This document shows positions 27,106-36,067 of a stretch of DNA of 64,000 nucleotides, one piece after another (the first letter of the stretch is position 1; every line of letters starts with the position of its first letter). The notes below the pieces were generated by a model, which was given only the letters and a program-made list of their open reading frames with translations, was not told the DNA's origin and did not search any database. The DNA is from Demequina sp. NBRC 110057 (GTDB lineage: Bacteria; Actinomycetota; Actinomycetes; Actinomycetales; Demequinaceae). The stretch covers positions 310,001-374,000 of the forward strand of contig NZ_BBRN01000006.1 in assembly GCF_002090175.1 (NCBI RefSeq), read 5' to 3'. Both the position numbers and the translations under genes were made by a program.

Positions 27106-28237
27106 CGGCCGTCACCTCGCCAGTGGTGACGCGCAGCACCTCGCCGCGAAGTTCTTCCGGCACGTCCTCGGCGACCGCCGCGGTGATCAGCACCTGGGAG
27201 GCCTCGGTCAGTCGGCCGGCGAGCGCGGCGCGTCGGCCCGAGTCGAGTTCGGCGAACACATCGTCGAGGATCAACACCGGCTCTCCGTCGTCGCCCGCGT
27301 CGGGTCCATCGTCGGCGGTGAGGAGGTCGTACGAGCCGAGCCTCAACGCCAGCGCGCACGACCAGCTCTCGCCGTGACTCGCGTAGCCCTTGGCTGGTAG
27401 GTCGCCGAGCGCGATGTCGAGGTCGTCGCGGTGGGGACCGGCGAGGGTGACGCCGCGTTCAATCTCCTTGGGACGCAGCTCGCGGAGGCGTTCGAGGAGT
27501 CGCTCGCCGATGGCGGCGGCATCGGCGTCGGCCTCCAGCGGTGCGGGGGTGTCGAGGGACGTCGCGTAGGCGACGTGGCAGTCGCCGCCATCCGGCGCCA
27601 CCGCGGCGTAGGCCGACTTGACATAAGGCGCAAGCGCCCCGATTGCGGCACGGCGCGACGCGACGATCCTGCCGCCCAGTTCCGCCAACTTCTCGTCCCA
27701 GATGTCGAGCATCGTCAGGTCACCGCGCGCATTCTTCGCGCTCTTGAGCATGCTCGACCGCTGCCGCAGCACCCGGTCGTAGTCCGACAGCTCCCCGGCG
27801 AGGCGCGGGTGAAGCGCGACGATGAGCTCATCCATGAACTGCCGCCGCCCCGCGGGGTCGCCCTTCACGAGCGCGAGATCCTCCGGCGCGAACACCACCG
27901 TGCGCAGGGTGCCGAGCAGGTCGCGCGGCTTGGAGATCGCACGGCCGATGCGCGCGGTATTCGCCTTGCCCTGGTTAAGGGTGACCTCGAGAGACAGCGA
28001 CCGGCCGGCCTTCTCGACCCTGGCGCGCACCACGGCGCGCGACGCGTCCTTGCGGATGAGCGGAGCATCGGCCGCGACGCGGTGAGACGAGAGTGTCGAG
28101 AGGTAGCGCACCGCCTCGACCACGTTGGTCTTGCCCTGGCCGTTGCGACCCACCAACGTCGTGACGCGCGGACCGAACTCGATGTCGACCTCCGCGTAGC
28201 TGCGGAAGTCGGTGAGGCTCAGATGCGTGACACGCAT
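27098..28237 (-). CDS. recF: DNA replication and repair protein RecF
   Basis: SMC-like ATPase that helps load RecA at gaps, 379 residues. The Walker A is GRNGQGKTN (about 29-37), the signature region is LAGPHRDD and the Walker B is LILDDVFAELD. The ATG at 28237 follows the dnaN stop by 7 bases, and the family N-terminus MRVTHLSLTDFRSY confirms the start. It sits between dnaN and dciA in the replication cluster, so one long leftward transcript from dnaN is likely. Confidence 0.97.
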   Translation of the reverse strand: MRVTHLSLTDFRSYAEVDIEFGPRVTTLVGRNGQGKTNVVEAVRYLSTLSSHRVAADAPLIRKDASRAVVRARVEKAGRSLSLEVTLNQGKANTARIGRAISKPRDLLGTLRTVVFAPEDLALVKGDPAGRRQFMDELIVALHPRLAGELSDYDRVLRQRSSMLKSAKNARGDLTMLDIWDEKLAELGGRIVASRRAAIGALAPYVKSAYAAVAPDGGDCHVAYATSLDTPAPLEADADAAAIGERLLERLRELRPKEIERGVTLAGPHRDDLDIALGDLPAKGYASHGESWSCALALRLGSYDLLTADDGPDAGDDGEPVLILDDVFAELDSGRRAALAGRLTEASQVLITAAVAEDVPEELRGEVLRVTTGEVTADA

Positions 28238-28244
28238 CGCCGGC

Positions 28245-29372
28245 TCACGACTGGATGCGGATGGGCACCAGCAGGTAGCGGAACTCGGTGGCGAGGTCGC
28301 CGCCGGGCTCGGACAGGCCCACGAACTCGACCGGCTTGGTCTCCTGCGTGAAGCCCAGCTGCACGTACTCGGTGCCGAGCGCGCCCAGGCCGTCGAGCAG
28401 GTAGGCCGGGTTGAACGCCACGGTGATGGCGTCGCCGTCGAGCGAGCACTCGAGAGCCTCGGAGGCCTGCGCGTCGTCGGTCTGGCCGGCGTCGAGCGTG
28501 ACCTCACCCTCGGAGAAGGCGAGGCGCACTGCCGAGTTGCGCTCGGCCACGAGCGACACGCGACGGGTGGCCTCGATGAGGTCGGTGGTCTTGACGACCG
28601 CCTTGACCGGGGTGTCGTCCGGGAAAAGTCGACGCACCTGGGGGTAGTCGCCGTCCATGAGGAGCGAGGTGGTCACGAGGCCGCCGGCCTCGAAGCCGAT
28701 GAGGTCGACGCCCTGGCCCGAGCTCAGCGCGACAGTGACGTCGCCGGCGCCCAGCGCCTTCGCGGTGTCGGACAGGGTCTTGGCGCGGACGAGCGCGACC
28801 GACGAGATGTCCGACTTCGACGGCTTCCAGTCGAGCTCGCGCAGCGCGAGTCGGTAGCGGTCGGTGGCAAGCAGCGAGATATGAGAACCCTCGATCTCCA
28901 TGCGCACACCGGTGAGGATCGGCAGGGTCTCGTCGCGGGAGGCCGCGGACGACACCTGGCTCACCGCCTGCTGCAGCTGCGATCCGTCGATGGTTCCCGA
29001 CTGCTCGGGAAGCTCGGGAAGCGACGGGTACTGGTCCACGGGCATCGTGGCGAGCGTGAAGCGCGATGCGCCACAGGTCACCGAGACCTTCGAGCCCTCG
29101 AGCGTGAACTCCACGGGCTTGTGCGGAAGGGCGTTCGCGATCTCGCGCAACAGGCGGCCCGAGACGAGCACCTCGCCCGCCTGCTCGACGTCGGCCGCGA
29201 ACTCGCCACGCGCGGAAACCTCGTAGTCGAAGCTCGCCAGGCGCACGGTGCCGGTGTCGTCGGCATCGATACGCACGCCGGCAAGCACGGGAACCGGGGG
29301 ACGCGCCGGCACGGCACGCGAGGTCCAGGCGACGGCGTCGGCCAAAACGTCGCGGTCGACGGTGAACTTCAT
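28245..29372 (-). CDS. dnaN: DNA polymerase III beta sliding clamp
   Basis: Ring-shaped processivity clamp, 375 residues with three clamp folds. The start MKFTVDRDVLADAVAW and the end FRYLLVPIRIQ are typical. The ATG at 29372 has AAGGAG 6 bases upstream. The C-terminal hydrophobic cleft that binds polymerase peptides is intact as far as can be judged. It borders oriC. Confidence 0.98.
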   Translation of the reverse strand: MKFTVDRDVLADAVAWTSRAVPARPPVPVLAGVRIDADDTGTVRLASFDYEVSARGEFAADVEQAGEVLVSGRLLREIANALPHKPVEFTLEGSKVSVTCGASRFTLATMPVDQYPSLPELPEQSGTIDGSQLQQAVSQVSSAASRDETLPILTGVRMEIEGSHISLLATDRYRLALRELDWKPSKSDISSVALVRAKTLSDTAKALGAGDVTVALSSGQGVDLIGFEAGGLVTTSLLMDGDYPQVRRLFPDDTPVKAVVKTTDLIEATRRVSLVAERNSAVRLAFSEGEVTLDAGQTDDAQASEALECSLDGDAITVAFNPAYLLDGLGALGTEYVQLGFTQETKPVEFVGLSEPGGDLATEFRYLLVPIRIQS

Positions 29373-29950
29373 GAGATCTCCTTCAAGTCTGGCGCACAGA
29401 CTACGCCACAGCACTGACGTGACAAGTGTGGATGGCGCGCGGGCGGGCCGGGCGGGGTCGGGCCAGATGAAGGCCGGGATGTGGACAGGGGAATGACAAG
29501 AAGAGAGTCGTAGTCATAGGGGACGTGGAATCTGGGGAAAACCACAAAAATCCCTGGCACCTCCCAGATTCTTGGTGTGCATGGGCTGGGGACGAATCAC
29601 AGGATCGTGTCATTCGCGTCGTGGATGACGTCCTCCAGCTCACAAGACTTGTCATTCCGTCCACATCTGCGTCCCAAGGGCCCTCCGTGTAGTTTCCACG
29701 ACTACTCACAGGTTTTTCCACATGTGTGAAAGACGTGATTTTGTCGTGTCGGGGGTTGCGGATCGGCGTGTCGCGGCCCGGTTCGCCGCCGTGTCGAGCG
29801 ATTCCCCAGGCATGGCGGGGCTCCTGCGACGAGTGTGACACGCATCGGCCAGCCGCGCGCCGCAGACGGTGCACGCGTGACGTCGCCCCTGGGGCGCCCC
29901 TGGGGCGACGCTGAAGCGACGGAGTGGCCGATGCAGGGGCCGGGTCGCGT
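29373..29950. promoter_or_regulatory. Origin of replication region (oriC) between dnaN and dnaA
   Basis: A 578-bp gap in the position of oriC in Actinobacteria. Box-like 9-mers are CCATCCACA (complement of 29427-29435), CTGTCCACA (complement of 29480-29488), CCGTCCACA (29657-29665) and TTTTCCACA (29714-29722). The segment 29490-29580 is the most AT-rich and contains an inverted repeat GAATCTGGG (29528-29536) / CCCAGATTC (29563-29571), a possible unwinding element. Two GGCCGATGC elements lie at 29842 and 29926. None of the boxes matches the consensus exactly, which is sparse for an origin, so initiation may also use the dnaA-rpmH gap. Confidence 0.75.
29882..29909 (-). terminator. dnaA terminator hairpin
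   Basis: GTCGCCCC (29882-29889) and GGGGCGAC (29902-29909) are exact complements flanking a further near-palindromic GGGGCGCCCC core; the whole 28-bp block is self-complementary except at two positions. It lies 41 bases beyond the dnaA stop. Confidence 0.65.
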
Positions 29951-31360
29951 TTAGCCGCGCGACTGCTGCTTGATGCGCGCGTGGATCTCGTTGACCTGGT
30001 TGTACATCTGGCGGCGCTGAGCGATCTGGTCCTCGACCTTCTTGACCGCGTACATGACCGTGGTGTGGTCCTTGCCGCCAAAGTGCTCGCCGATCTTGGG
30101 CAGCGACAGGTCGGTGAGCTGGCGACACAGATACATGGCGATCTGGCGTGCCGTCACATACACGCGCGAGCGCGAGGTACCGGTGAGCTCGTCCATCGAG
30201 ATGCCGAAGTAGTCGGCGGTGGTGCCGATGATCGAGGACGCCGTGATCTCGGAATCGTCGTCGGAGATGAGGTCCTTGAGGACCACCTGCGCGAGCGACA
30301 GGTCGACCGGCTGCTTGTTGAGCGCCGCGAAGGCCGTTACACGAATGAGCGCACCCTCGAGCTCACGGATGTTGCTCGTGATGTTGGATCCGATGTACTC
30401 GAGCACGTCTCCCGGCGCAGCCACGTCATCGGCCGCTGCCTTCTTGCGCAGGATCGCGATGCGGGTCTCGAGGTCGGGAGGCTGGACGTCGGTCATGAGA
30501 CCCCACTCGAAGCGGGTGCGCATGCGCTCTTCGATGCCGTCCAGGTGGCGGGGGCTGACGTCCGAGGTGATGACCACGTGCTTGCCCGCGTTGTGCAGCG
30601 CGTTAAAGGTGTGGAAGAACTCCTCGAGCGTCTGCTCCTTGCCCTGCAGGAACTGGATGTCGTCGATCAGGAGCACATCGACCTCGCGGTAGGTGCGCTT
30701 GAAGCTGAGCGACCGGTCGTCACGGATCGAGTTGATGAAGTCGTTGGTGAACTCCTCGGAGTTCACGTAGCGCACGCGCGTCTGCGGTTTGAGGTGCCGG
30801 GTGTAGTGGCCGATCGCGTGCAGCAGGTGAGTCTTGCCCAGCCCCGAGTCGCCATAGATGAAGAGCGGGTTGTACGTCTTTCCCGGGGACTCGGCCACGG
30901 CGAGGGCCGCGGCATGCGCGAACCTGTTCGAGGAACCAATGACGAAGGTGTCGAACGTATAGCGCGGGTTGAGGTGGGGGTCCTCGACGGTGGGAGCCGG
31001 CGCCGCTTCGCGGACGGCCGATGCTCGGGGCGCCGTGTCGACGACGTCCTCTTCCTCCGCGGCGGCCGCGGGCGGCTCCACGGAGGAGTCGACCGTCACC
31101 GCGATGCGGACCTCGCGTCCGAGCGACTCGGACAGCGCGCGGGTGATCGGCTCGCGCAGCGTGCCCTCGACATAGTTCTTGGTGAAGTCCTGGGCCACGG
31201 CGAGGAAGACGTTGTCCTCGACGATCGCGAGCGGCTTGATGAGCCGGATGAAGGAGCGGTTCTGAGCCGAGAGGCCCTCACCGTCGTTCAGGCGCCGGCA
31301 CGCACGGGTCCACAGGGTGTCGATGCCCTCGGTTGCATCGGCGTCCTGATCCGCGGCCAT
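29951..31360 (-). CDS. dnaA: Chromosomal replication initiator DnaA
   Basis: Initiator AAA+ protein that binds oriC, melts it and recruits the helicase; 469 residues. Domain I is the N-terminal 90 residues, followed by an acidic/Ala-rich linker. The AAA+ domain has Walker A GDSGLGKTH and Walker B LLIDDIQFL. The C-terminal domain carries the DNA-binding signature GGKDHTTVMYA. The ATG at 31360 has GAGGAGG 4 bases upstream. A perfect DnaA box lies 18 bases upstream of the start codon, suggesting autoregulation. Confidence 0.98.
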   Translation of the reverse strand: MAADQDADATEGIDTLWTRACRRLNDGEGLSAQNRSFIRLIKPLAIVEDNVFLAVAQDFTKNYVEGTLREPITRALSESLGREVRIAVTVDSSVEPPAAAAEEEDVVDTAPRASAVREAAPAPTVEDPHLNPRYTFDTFVIGSSNRFAHAAALAVAESPGKTYNPLFIYGDSGLGKTHLLHAIGHYTRHLKPQTRVRYVNSEEFTNDFINSIRDDRSLSFKRTYREVDVLLIDDIQFLQGKEQTLEEFFHTFNALHNAGKHVVITSDVSPRHLDGIEERMRTRFEWGLMTDVQPPDLETRIAILRKKAAADDVAAPGDVLEYIGSNITSNIRELEGALIRVTAFAALNKQPVDLSLAQVVLKDLISDDDSEITASSIIGTTADYFGISMDELTGTSRSRVYVTARQIAMYLCRQLTDLSLPKIGEHFGGKDHTTVMYAVKKVEDQIAQRRQMYNQVNEIHARIKQQSRG

Positions 31361-31377
31361 CGGCCCTCCTCGCTGCG

Positions 31378-31398
31378 TTGTCCACATGACTGTGCACA
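31378..31398. promoter_or_regulatory. DnaA boxes in front of dnaA
   Basis: TTGTCCACA at 31378-31386 is identical to the actinobacterial consensus. TGTGCACAG at 31390-31398 is a second, degenerate site on the other strand. Their place directly upstream of the dnaA start fits autoregulation or an origin-proximal site. Confidence 0.7.
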
Positions 31399-31440
31399 GG
31401 GGTTGAGAGGCCGTCACGCGTTCGTTACCCAGGGCACCGC

Positions 31441-31464
31441 GTGTCGCTCCGCAGGGAGCGACAC
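31441..31464. repeat. Perfect 10-bp inverted repeat in the dnaA-rpmH gap
   Basis: GTGTCGCTCC (31441-31450) and GGAGCGACAC (31455-31464) with a 4-base loop. It lies about 80 bases upstream of dnaA and 55 bases upstream of the rpmH -35 box. No gene ends here, so it is more likely a binding site or origin structure than a terminator. Confidence 0.6.
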
Positions 31465-31518
31465 CGTGTGGGGGAGCCTATCTTGTTCGGGGCGCGCGAC
31501 CAATGTGGACGCCTGGAT

Positions 31519-31547
31519 TTGACCTGCCCCGCGCGGGCGCGTAACGT
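31519..31547 (+). promoter_or_regulatory. rpmH promoter
   Basis: TTGACC (31519-31524) and TAACGT (31542-31547) with a 17-base spacer, about 49 bases upstream of the rpmH GTG. It resembles a vegetative sigma-70-type promoter and would drive rpmH-rnpA-yidD-yidC-jag. Confidence 0.7.
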
Positions 31548-31595
31548 TAGTGCGCTGATTTGACCATCACCACAACAACTGTCATGGAGTGACCC

Positions 31596-31733
31596 GTGAG
31601 CAAGCGGACCTACCAGCCGAACAACCGCAAGCGCGCCAAGACGCACGGCTTCCGCCTGCGCATGCGCACCCGCGCCGGACGCTCGATCCTCGCGTCGCGT
31701 CGTCGCAAGGGCCGCGGCAAGCTTTCGGCGTAA
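31596..31733 (+). CDS. rpmH: 50S ribosomal protein L34
   Basis: 45-residue basic ribosomal protein beginning [20 protein letters not shown] and ending RKGRGKLSA, the complete L34 sequence pattern. The GTG at 31596 has GGAG 6 bases upstream. First gene of the rightward rpmH-jag operon. Confidence 0.98.
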   Translation: MSKRTYQPNNRKRAKTHGFRLRMRTRAGRSILASRRRKGRGKLSA

Positions 31734-31736
31734 GCG

Positions 31737-32084
31737 GTGCTGCCGGCTCGCTCGCGCATGTCGGCGTCGGCGGACTTTCAGTCCGTCATGCGTCGAGGTG
31801 TCAAGAGCGGCCGCGCCACCGTCATCGTCTATATCAAGCAAACCGGCGCTGCTGAGTGCATCGCCGGTTTCGCTGTATCCAAAGCCGTGGGAGGTGCCGT
31901 GATCCGCAACCGCGTGAAGCGGCGACTGCGCGCCATCATGGCGGAGGAACTGCCGGGTCTCCCGGCGGGGTCCGCCGTGGTGATCCGTGCTCTCCCGTGC
32001 AGCGCGCAAGTGGATTATGTCAAGTTGCGCCGCGATGTGTCCGAGGCTCTCGTGACAGCGCAGCGCAAGGCGGCCCTCGTATGA
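31737..32084 (+). CDS. rnpA: Ribonuclease P protein component
   Basis: Protein subunit of RNase P, which matures tRNA 5' ends. The 115 residues start MLPARSRM, and the RNR motif region is [14 protein letters not shown]. The GTG at 31737 follows the rpmH stop by 3 bases. The length and the position between rpmH and yidD are standard. Confidence 0.96.
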   Translation: MLPARSRMSASADFQSVMRRGVKSGRATVIVYIKQTGAAECIAGFAVSKAVGGAVIRNRVKRRLRAIMAEELPGLPAGSAVVIRALPCSAQVDYVKLRRDVSEALVTAQRKAALV

Positions 32085-32401
32085 GCCCCCGGTCCGTCCT
32101 GGCGACCCTGCGCGGCGCGCCCGCGTGGGTCCTCGGCGGACTCATCCGTGGGTATCAGCTGACGATCTCGCCGCTGACAGGCCCCACGTGCAAGTACTAC
32201 CCGAGCTGCTCCCACTACGGTCTCACCGCTGTGCGTCGTCATGGCGCGCTGAGAGGTGGGACCCTGGCAGCCTGGCGTGTGTTGCGATGCAACCCCTGGA
32301 GCCACGGGGGCGTGGATGACGTCCCCCTCAAGGGCGAACCCCTGTTCCGGCGCACCTCTACGACGTCTGCGGAGGCATCCGTCTCCGTGCATGCAACCTA
32401 A
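32081..32401 (+). CDS. yidD: Membrane protein insertion efficiency factor YidD
   Basis: Small amphipathic, membrane-associated protein of 106 residues that aids YidC-dependent insertion. The core [22 protein letters not shown] with its cysteines and the later [15 protein letters not shown] are diagnostic. The ATG at 32081 overlaps the rnpA stop (ATGA). Confidence 0.96.
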   Translation: MSPRSVLATLRGAPAWVLGGLIRGYQLTISPLTGPTCKYYPSCSHYGLTAVRRHGALRGGTLAAWRVLRCNPWSHGGVDDVPLKGEPLFRRTSTTSAEASVSVHAT

Positions 32402-32410
32402 GGACTGCAG

Positions 32411-33466
32411 TTGAGCTTCCTCGATACGATCCTCTGGCCGCTCGAATGGGTGGTCGCCAACATCATGGTGATCTGGCACTGGCTGTTCACCGCGATCGGG
32501 ATGGACACCGCGTCCGGCTGGACCTGGGGTCTGTCGATCGTCGGCCTGGTGGTCACGATCCGTATCGCCCTGATCCCGCTCTTCGTCAAGCAGATCAAGG
32601 CGTCGCGAGCGATGCAGATGATCGCGCCGGAACTGCGGGCTATCCAGGCCAAATACAAGAACAAGAAGGACCAGGCGTCCCGCGAGGCCATGAGCCGCGA
32701 GACGATGGAGCTCTACGCCAAGCACAAGACGAACCCCTTCTCGTCGTGTCTGCCGATGCTGATCCAGGCGCCCATCTTCTTCGCCCTGTTCCGCGTGCTG
32801 AACTACCGCATCGAGGGTGTGGACGAGGCCCGTCCTATCGGCATGCTGACCTCGGAACTTGCCGCGCAGGCGCACGATGCCACCATCTTTGGTGCGCAGC
32901 TGTCCGACACCTTTACGACCGCTGACAGCGCCGCCACCCGCTGGGTCTCGGCCATCCTCATCGTGATGATGGTCGCGACGACCTTCACCACGCAGCGCCA
33001 GCTGACGCAGAAGAACATGCCCGCCTCGGCCCTCGAGGGCCCGATGGCGAACCAGCAGAAGATCCTGATGTACGCGCTGCCGTTCATCTTCGTCATCACC
33101 GGCCCGAACTTCCCGGTGGGTGTCCTGATCTACTGGACCACGACCAACCTGTGGACGATGGGGCAGCAGTTCTACGTGATCCGAAACAACCCGACTCCTG
33201 GCTCCGAGGCCGAGCGTCAACTGAAGGCACGCAAGGAGGCGAAGGCCAAGAAGAAGGGCCTCGTCATCGACGGCACCTCCGAGGACACGACGACGCTCAC
33301 CATCGACGCGCCCAAGGAAAGCCGCCAGCGCCAGCAGCCCAAGAAGGGCGGTTCGCGGTCGCAGCGTAAGAAGAAGCCGGGTCAGAGCGGTGGCTCCCCG
33401 GCTCCCGATGCAGACTCCACCGGCGCCGTAGGCGACGGTTCGAACACGAAGGACAACGATGACTGA
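32411..33466 (+). CDS. yidC: Membrane protein insertase YidC
   Basis: Inserts and folds inner-membrane proteins, alone or with SecYEG. The 351 residues contain five predicted membrane segments; the conserved hydrophilic-groove arginine lies in TIRIALIPLFVKQ, and FALFRVLN and PVGVLIYWTTTNLW are family signatures. The basic C-terminal tail (KKGGSRSQRKKK) is typical of Gram-positive YidC that bind ribosomes. The TTG at 32411 has AAGGA upstream. It has no lipoprotein signal, as usual in this order. It overlaps jag by 8 bases. Confidence 0.96.
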   Translation: MSFLDTILWPLEWVVANIMVIWHWLFTAIGMDTASGWTWGLSIVGLVVTIRIALIPLFVKQIKASRAMQMIAPELRAIQAKYKNKKDQASREAMSRETMELYAKHKTNPFSSCLPMLIQAPIFFALFRVLNYRIEGVDEARPIGMLTSELAAQAHDATIFGAQLSDTFTTADSAATRWVSAILIVMMVATTFTTQRQLTQKNMPASALEGPMANQQKILMYALPFIFVITGPNFPVGVLIYWTTTNLWTMGQQFYVIRNNPTPGSEAERQLKARKEAKAKKKGLVIDGTSEDTTTLTIDAPKESRQRQQPKKGGSRSQRKKKPGQSGGSPAPDADSTGAVGDGSNTKDNDD

Positions 33467-33947
33467 CGAGACCAAGACGAGCAAGCTCGAGGCAGAGGGC
33501 GACGTCGCCGCTGACTTCCTTGAGGAGCTGCTCGACATCCTCGACATGGACGGGGACATCGACATCTCGGTCGAGGCCGGCCGCGCCAAGGTCGCCGTCG
33601 TGGCAGATGGCCCCAGCCAGGACCTCAAGCGTCTCGTGGGGCCCGACGGCGAGGTTCTCGACGCGCTGCAGGATCTCGCACGCCTCGCGGTGCAGTCGGA
33701 GACAGGGGAGCTGTCGCGACTGATGCTCGACATCGCCGACTTCCGTGCCGGACGGCGTGAGCGTCTCGCCGAACAGGCGCGCGAGGCCATCGAGCGCGTG
33801 AAGGACAGCGGACAGCGCGAGAGCCTTCCGCCCATGAACGCGTTCGAGCGCAAGGTGGTGCACGACGTCGTTCTCGAGGCGGGCCTTGCCTCGGAGTCCG
33901 AGGGCGAGGACCCGCACCGCTACGTTGTGGTCCTGCCGGCGGCGTGA
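33459..33947 (+). CDS. jag: Jag / KhpB RNA-binding protein (KH and R3H domains)
   Basis: RNA-binding protein always found with YidC in Gram-positive bacteria and linked to cell elongation in streptococci. The 162 residues have a KH-like domain (about 20-95, with GPDGEVLDALQDLARLA) and an R3H domain (about 97-160; R-x3-H-like LPPMNAFERKVVHDVV, HRYVVV). The short N-terminal segment lacks the Jag_N domain, as in other Actinobacteria. The stop is followed within 4 bases by a parS site. Confidence 0.93.
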   Translation: MTDETKTSKLEAEGDVAADFLEELLDILDMDGDIDISVEAGRAKVAVVADGPSQDLKRLVGPDGEVLDALQDLARLAVQSETGELSRLMLDIADFRAGRRERLAEQAREAIERVKDSGQRESLPPMNAFERKVVHDVVLEAGLASESEGEDPHRYVVVLPAA

Positions 33948-33951
33948 CCGT

Positions 33952-33967
33952 CGTTTCACGTGAAACA
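33952..33967. promoter_or_regulatory. parS site 1
   Basis: CGTTTCACGTGAAACA: the ParB-binding consensus TGTTTCACGTGAAACA with one mismatch at the first base. Between jag and rsmG. Confidence 0.9.
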
Positions 33968-33981
33968 ACGCGGGGAGAGTC

Positions 33982-34659
33982 ATGAGCACGGGTGAACGGC
34001 CCGAGATGGATGTCCCCGCGGAACTTCGCACGCTCGAGAACGATCCGTTGCACGGGGACGCGAGGGTCGCTAAGTATTTCGGGGACACCTACCCGCGTGT
34101 ACTCGCCTTCGCGGAACTGCTCGCTGACCAGGGAGTCCTGCGGGGGCTGATTGGCCCCCGCGAACTCACACGCGTGTGGGAGCGGCACATCTTGAACTCG
34201 GCTGCGGTGCTGCCATTCCTGGGGGAGGGGACCATCGTCGACGTGGGCTCGGGTGCAGGGCTCCCGGGCATGGTGGTTGCCGCGATGCTTCCCGAACGTC
34301 AGGTGGTGTTGGTCGAGCCCATGGAGCGACGCACGGCGTGGCTCTTCGAGGCCGCCGAGCGGTGTGGGATCGACAACGCGATCGTGGTGCGAGGGCGTGC
34401 CGAGGACGTGCGCGAGTCGGTCGAGGCGGACGTCATCACCGCGCGTGCCGTGGCTTCTATTGACAAGCTGGTGAAGTGGTGCGCTCCGCTGCTGAGCGAC
34501 ACAGGTCGCATGGCGCTGCTCAAGGGCAAGTCCGCCCGCGATGAGATTGAGCGAGCCAAATACGTGCTGCGCCGCGCAGGGCTGGTGGGGGAGGCACACG
34601 AGGCGCCCACGGTGGCCGGCGTGGACCCCACGACGGTCGTGACCCTGAGCAGGGTCTAA
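33982..34659 (+). CDS. rsmG: 16S rRNA (guanine-527 N7) methyltransferase RsmG
   Basis: Methylates G527 of 16S rRNA using S-adenosylmethionine; loss gives low-level streptomycin resistance in many bacteria. The 225 residues show the SAM-binding loop VDVGSGAGLPG (about 78-88), LVEPMERR and ITARAVASIDKLVKW. The ATG at 33982 has GGGGAGA upstream. It lies between the yidC-jag operon and parAB, the usual order. Confidence 0.96.
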   Translation: MSTGERPEMDVPAELRTLENDPLHGDARVAKYFGDTYPRVLAFAELLADQGVLRGLIGPRELTRVWERHILNSAAVLPFLGEGTIVDVGSGAGLPGMVVAAMLPERQVVLVEPMERRTAWLFEAAERCGIDNAIVVRGRAEDVRESVEADVITARAVASIDKLVKWCAPLLSDTGRMALLKGKSARDEIERAKYVLRRAGLVGEAHEAPTVAGVDPTTVVTLSRV

Positions 34660-34671
34660 CTCTCACCCTCT

Positions 34672-34687
34672 TGTTTCACGTGAAACA
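34672..34687. promoter_or_regulatory. parS site 2
   Basis: Exact TGTTTCACGTGAAACA, 12 bases after the rsmG stop. Confidence 0.97.
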
Positions 34688-35072
34688 TCCGTACGCGGGG
34701 GGATCGAGTGCCTTGCGTAGCCCCGCCCTGGTACACACGTCCGGGAAACGAGATCGCATGGTGCCGTGCTCCTGGCTGTGCTTGCTGCGGCGCGGTCATG
34801 GTTCGCCCGCTGGATCGGATCATCCTTGCTTCTCCGGGGCGAGAAATTCCCTCCACCCGTTGCCGGCGGGCGACCGCCAGCGCTGAGTGTCCGCACAGGC
34901 ATAGTTCATACGCGGGCGGGGTAGTGGCGCGTGATTCCTTGCCGGGCATCGTGAGCAACACCGCATTCACACCACGCGCAGCCGCGCTTGCATGGCGGGT
35001 CTCGAGCGGTGGAGCTTCCATGACAGTGCGCGCGTGGACGGTGATCCCATGCGCCGCCTTACTCTCATGCGA

Positions 35073-35088
35073 TGTTTCACGTGCAACA
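35073..35088. promoter_or_regulatory. parS site 3 (variant)
   Basis: TGTTTCACGTGCAACA: one mismatch in the right arm, so it may bind ParB more weakly. Confidence 0.75.
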
Positions 35089-35292
35089 TCGGCGGGAGCG
35101 GGAGGACCAACCACCACGGACCGCGTCGGACCGTCGAGTTCGCTTGCAGTGGAGCTTCTGGTGGCCGCCGACCACGATCGTCGCGTGCTCGTGCCGTCTC
35201 GCCCCACGTCGGTGGTTGAGCTGACATCACATCCAGATCGTCCACGCGCGACGTTACTCCACGGCGTCGGCGACGTACGGTGCTCGCGCCCT

Positions 35293-35308
35293 TGTTTCAC
35301 GTGAAACA
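35293..35308. promoter_or_regulatory. parS site 4
   Basis: Exact TGTTTCACGTGAAACA in the rsmG-parA gap. Confidence 0.97.
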
Positions 35309-35629
35309 ACGATTGACGAAGCGTGCGGGCCGACGAGGCACGGGAGAGCACCTGTGGCGATGCCGCGGATGGAAGAGCACGGCGATCACCGAGCGACAAC
35401 ATCCTCCCCAATGGCGTCGGCGCGGTGCGGCAACGCCTACGCGCGACGCGGCGCTTGCGTGTCTCGCCGGATCCACCAGGACGGTTGACCGGTGACACGG
35501 TTCGAAGGAACCAAACCCAGTGCAGTGTCGCGTTCCGAGCGCTTTCGCGCGCCGGCGCCGGGAGCCGGTGCGATCAGCCGGAATAGGAACGTGGAGGGTG
35601 GCGGGAGGGGAGCGGTGCGAGTCGCTCGT

Positions 35630-35645
35630 GGTTTCACGTGAAACA
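35630..35645. promoter_or_regulatory. parS site 5
   Basis: GGTTTCACGTGAAACA: the full 14-bp palindromic core with a changed first base. Confidence 0.93.
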
Positions 35646-35834
35646 AGCACTGCCCTCGCTACGCCCAAGTGGCCACGTGCGCGGCTCAGAGTCACTCTCT
35701 CTGTGCGTAAACCTGGCGGCGGACCACGTCATGCTCGAGGGCCCGCAGAGGCAGTGAACTAGCCCCGGATCGACCACGTTCGCTCGGGCGGCGAGGTCGC
35801 GTCGCTAGCTCGCAGACAGATACGTTCCCCAGGT

Positions 35835-35888
35835 TTATCCCCACCGGTTTCGTGCGTGAAACGACCGATTCCCACAGGTTTATCCACA
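35835..35888. promoter_or_regulatory. Two DnaA-box-like sites upstream of parA
   Basis: TTATCCCCA (35835-35843) and the exact TTATCCACA (35880-35888), both preceded by CAGGT or ACAGGT. They could link chromosome segregation to DnaA, but this is inference. Confidence 0.5.
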
Positions 35889-36028
35889 GGCGCGTTGGGG
35901 CGCGCATTCGGTGTCCATGGTGGCCTGATGCGCGCCGTGTATCAGCGTCCGCGCCACGGTCCCCGGACGCCCGCGAGGTGCACGAGAGGCGGTAGAGTCG
36001 TGAGTCTGACGGTGTCACCACGAGCCGA

Positions 36029-36044
36029 TGTTTCACGTGAAACA
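36029..36044. promoter_or_regulatory. parS site 6
   Basis: Exact TGTTTCACGTGAAACA, ending 23 bases before the parA start codon; ParB bound here could repress parAB. Confidence 0.97.
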
Positions 36045-36067
36045 GCGATCACTCGGAAGGAGAGTGC

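Larger units (their letters stand above)
34660..36067. other. 1.4-kb gene-free centromere-like region with five parS sites
   Basis: Between rsmG and parA, usually adjacent genes. No open frame has a good ribosome-binding site or recognisable product. The longest frames are Arg/Ser-rich on both strands and even read through parS as VSRET. Four exact parS cores and one variant are spaced about 200-400 bases apart. Two DnaA-box-like sites occur near 35835-35888. The GGCCGATGC element is absent. The parA promoter must lie in the right end, but I could not pick it out. Confidence 0.8.

Noticed and set aside
34656-35498. Overlapping open frames of up to 280 codons in the rsmG-parA gap on both strands
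   Set aside because: No ribosome-binding sites, Arg/Ser/Thr-rich composition typical of frames in GC-rich non-coding DNA, frames read through parS sites, and opposite-strand frames cover the same bases.
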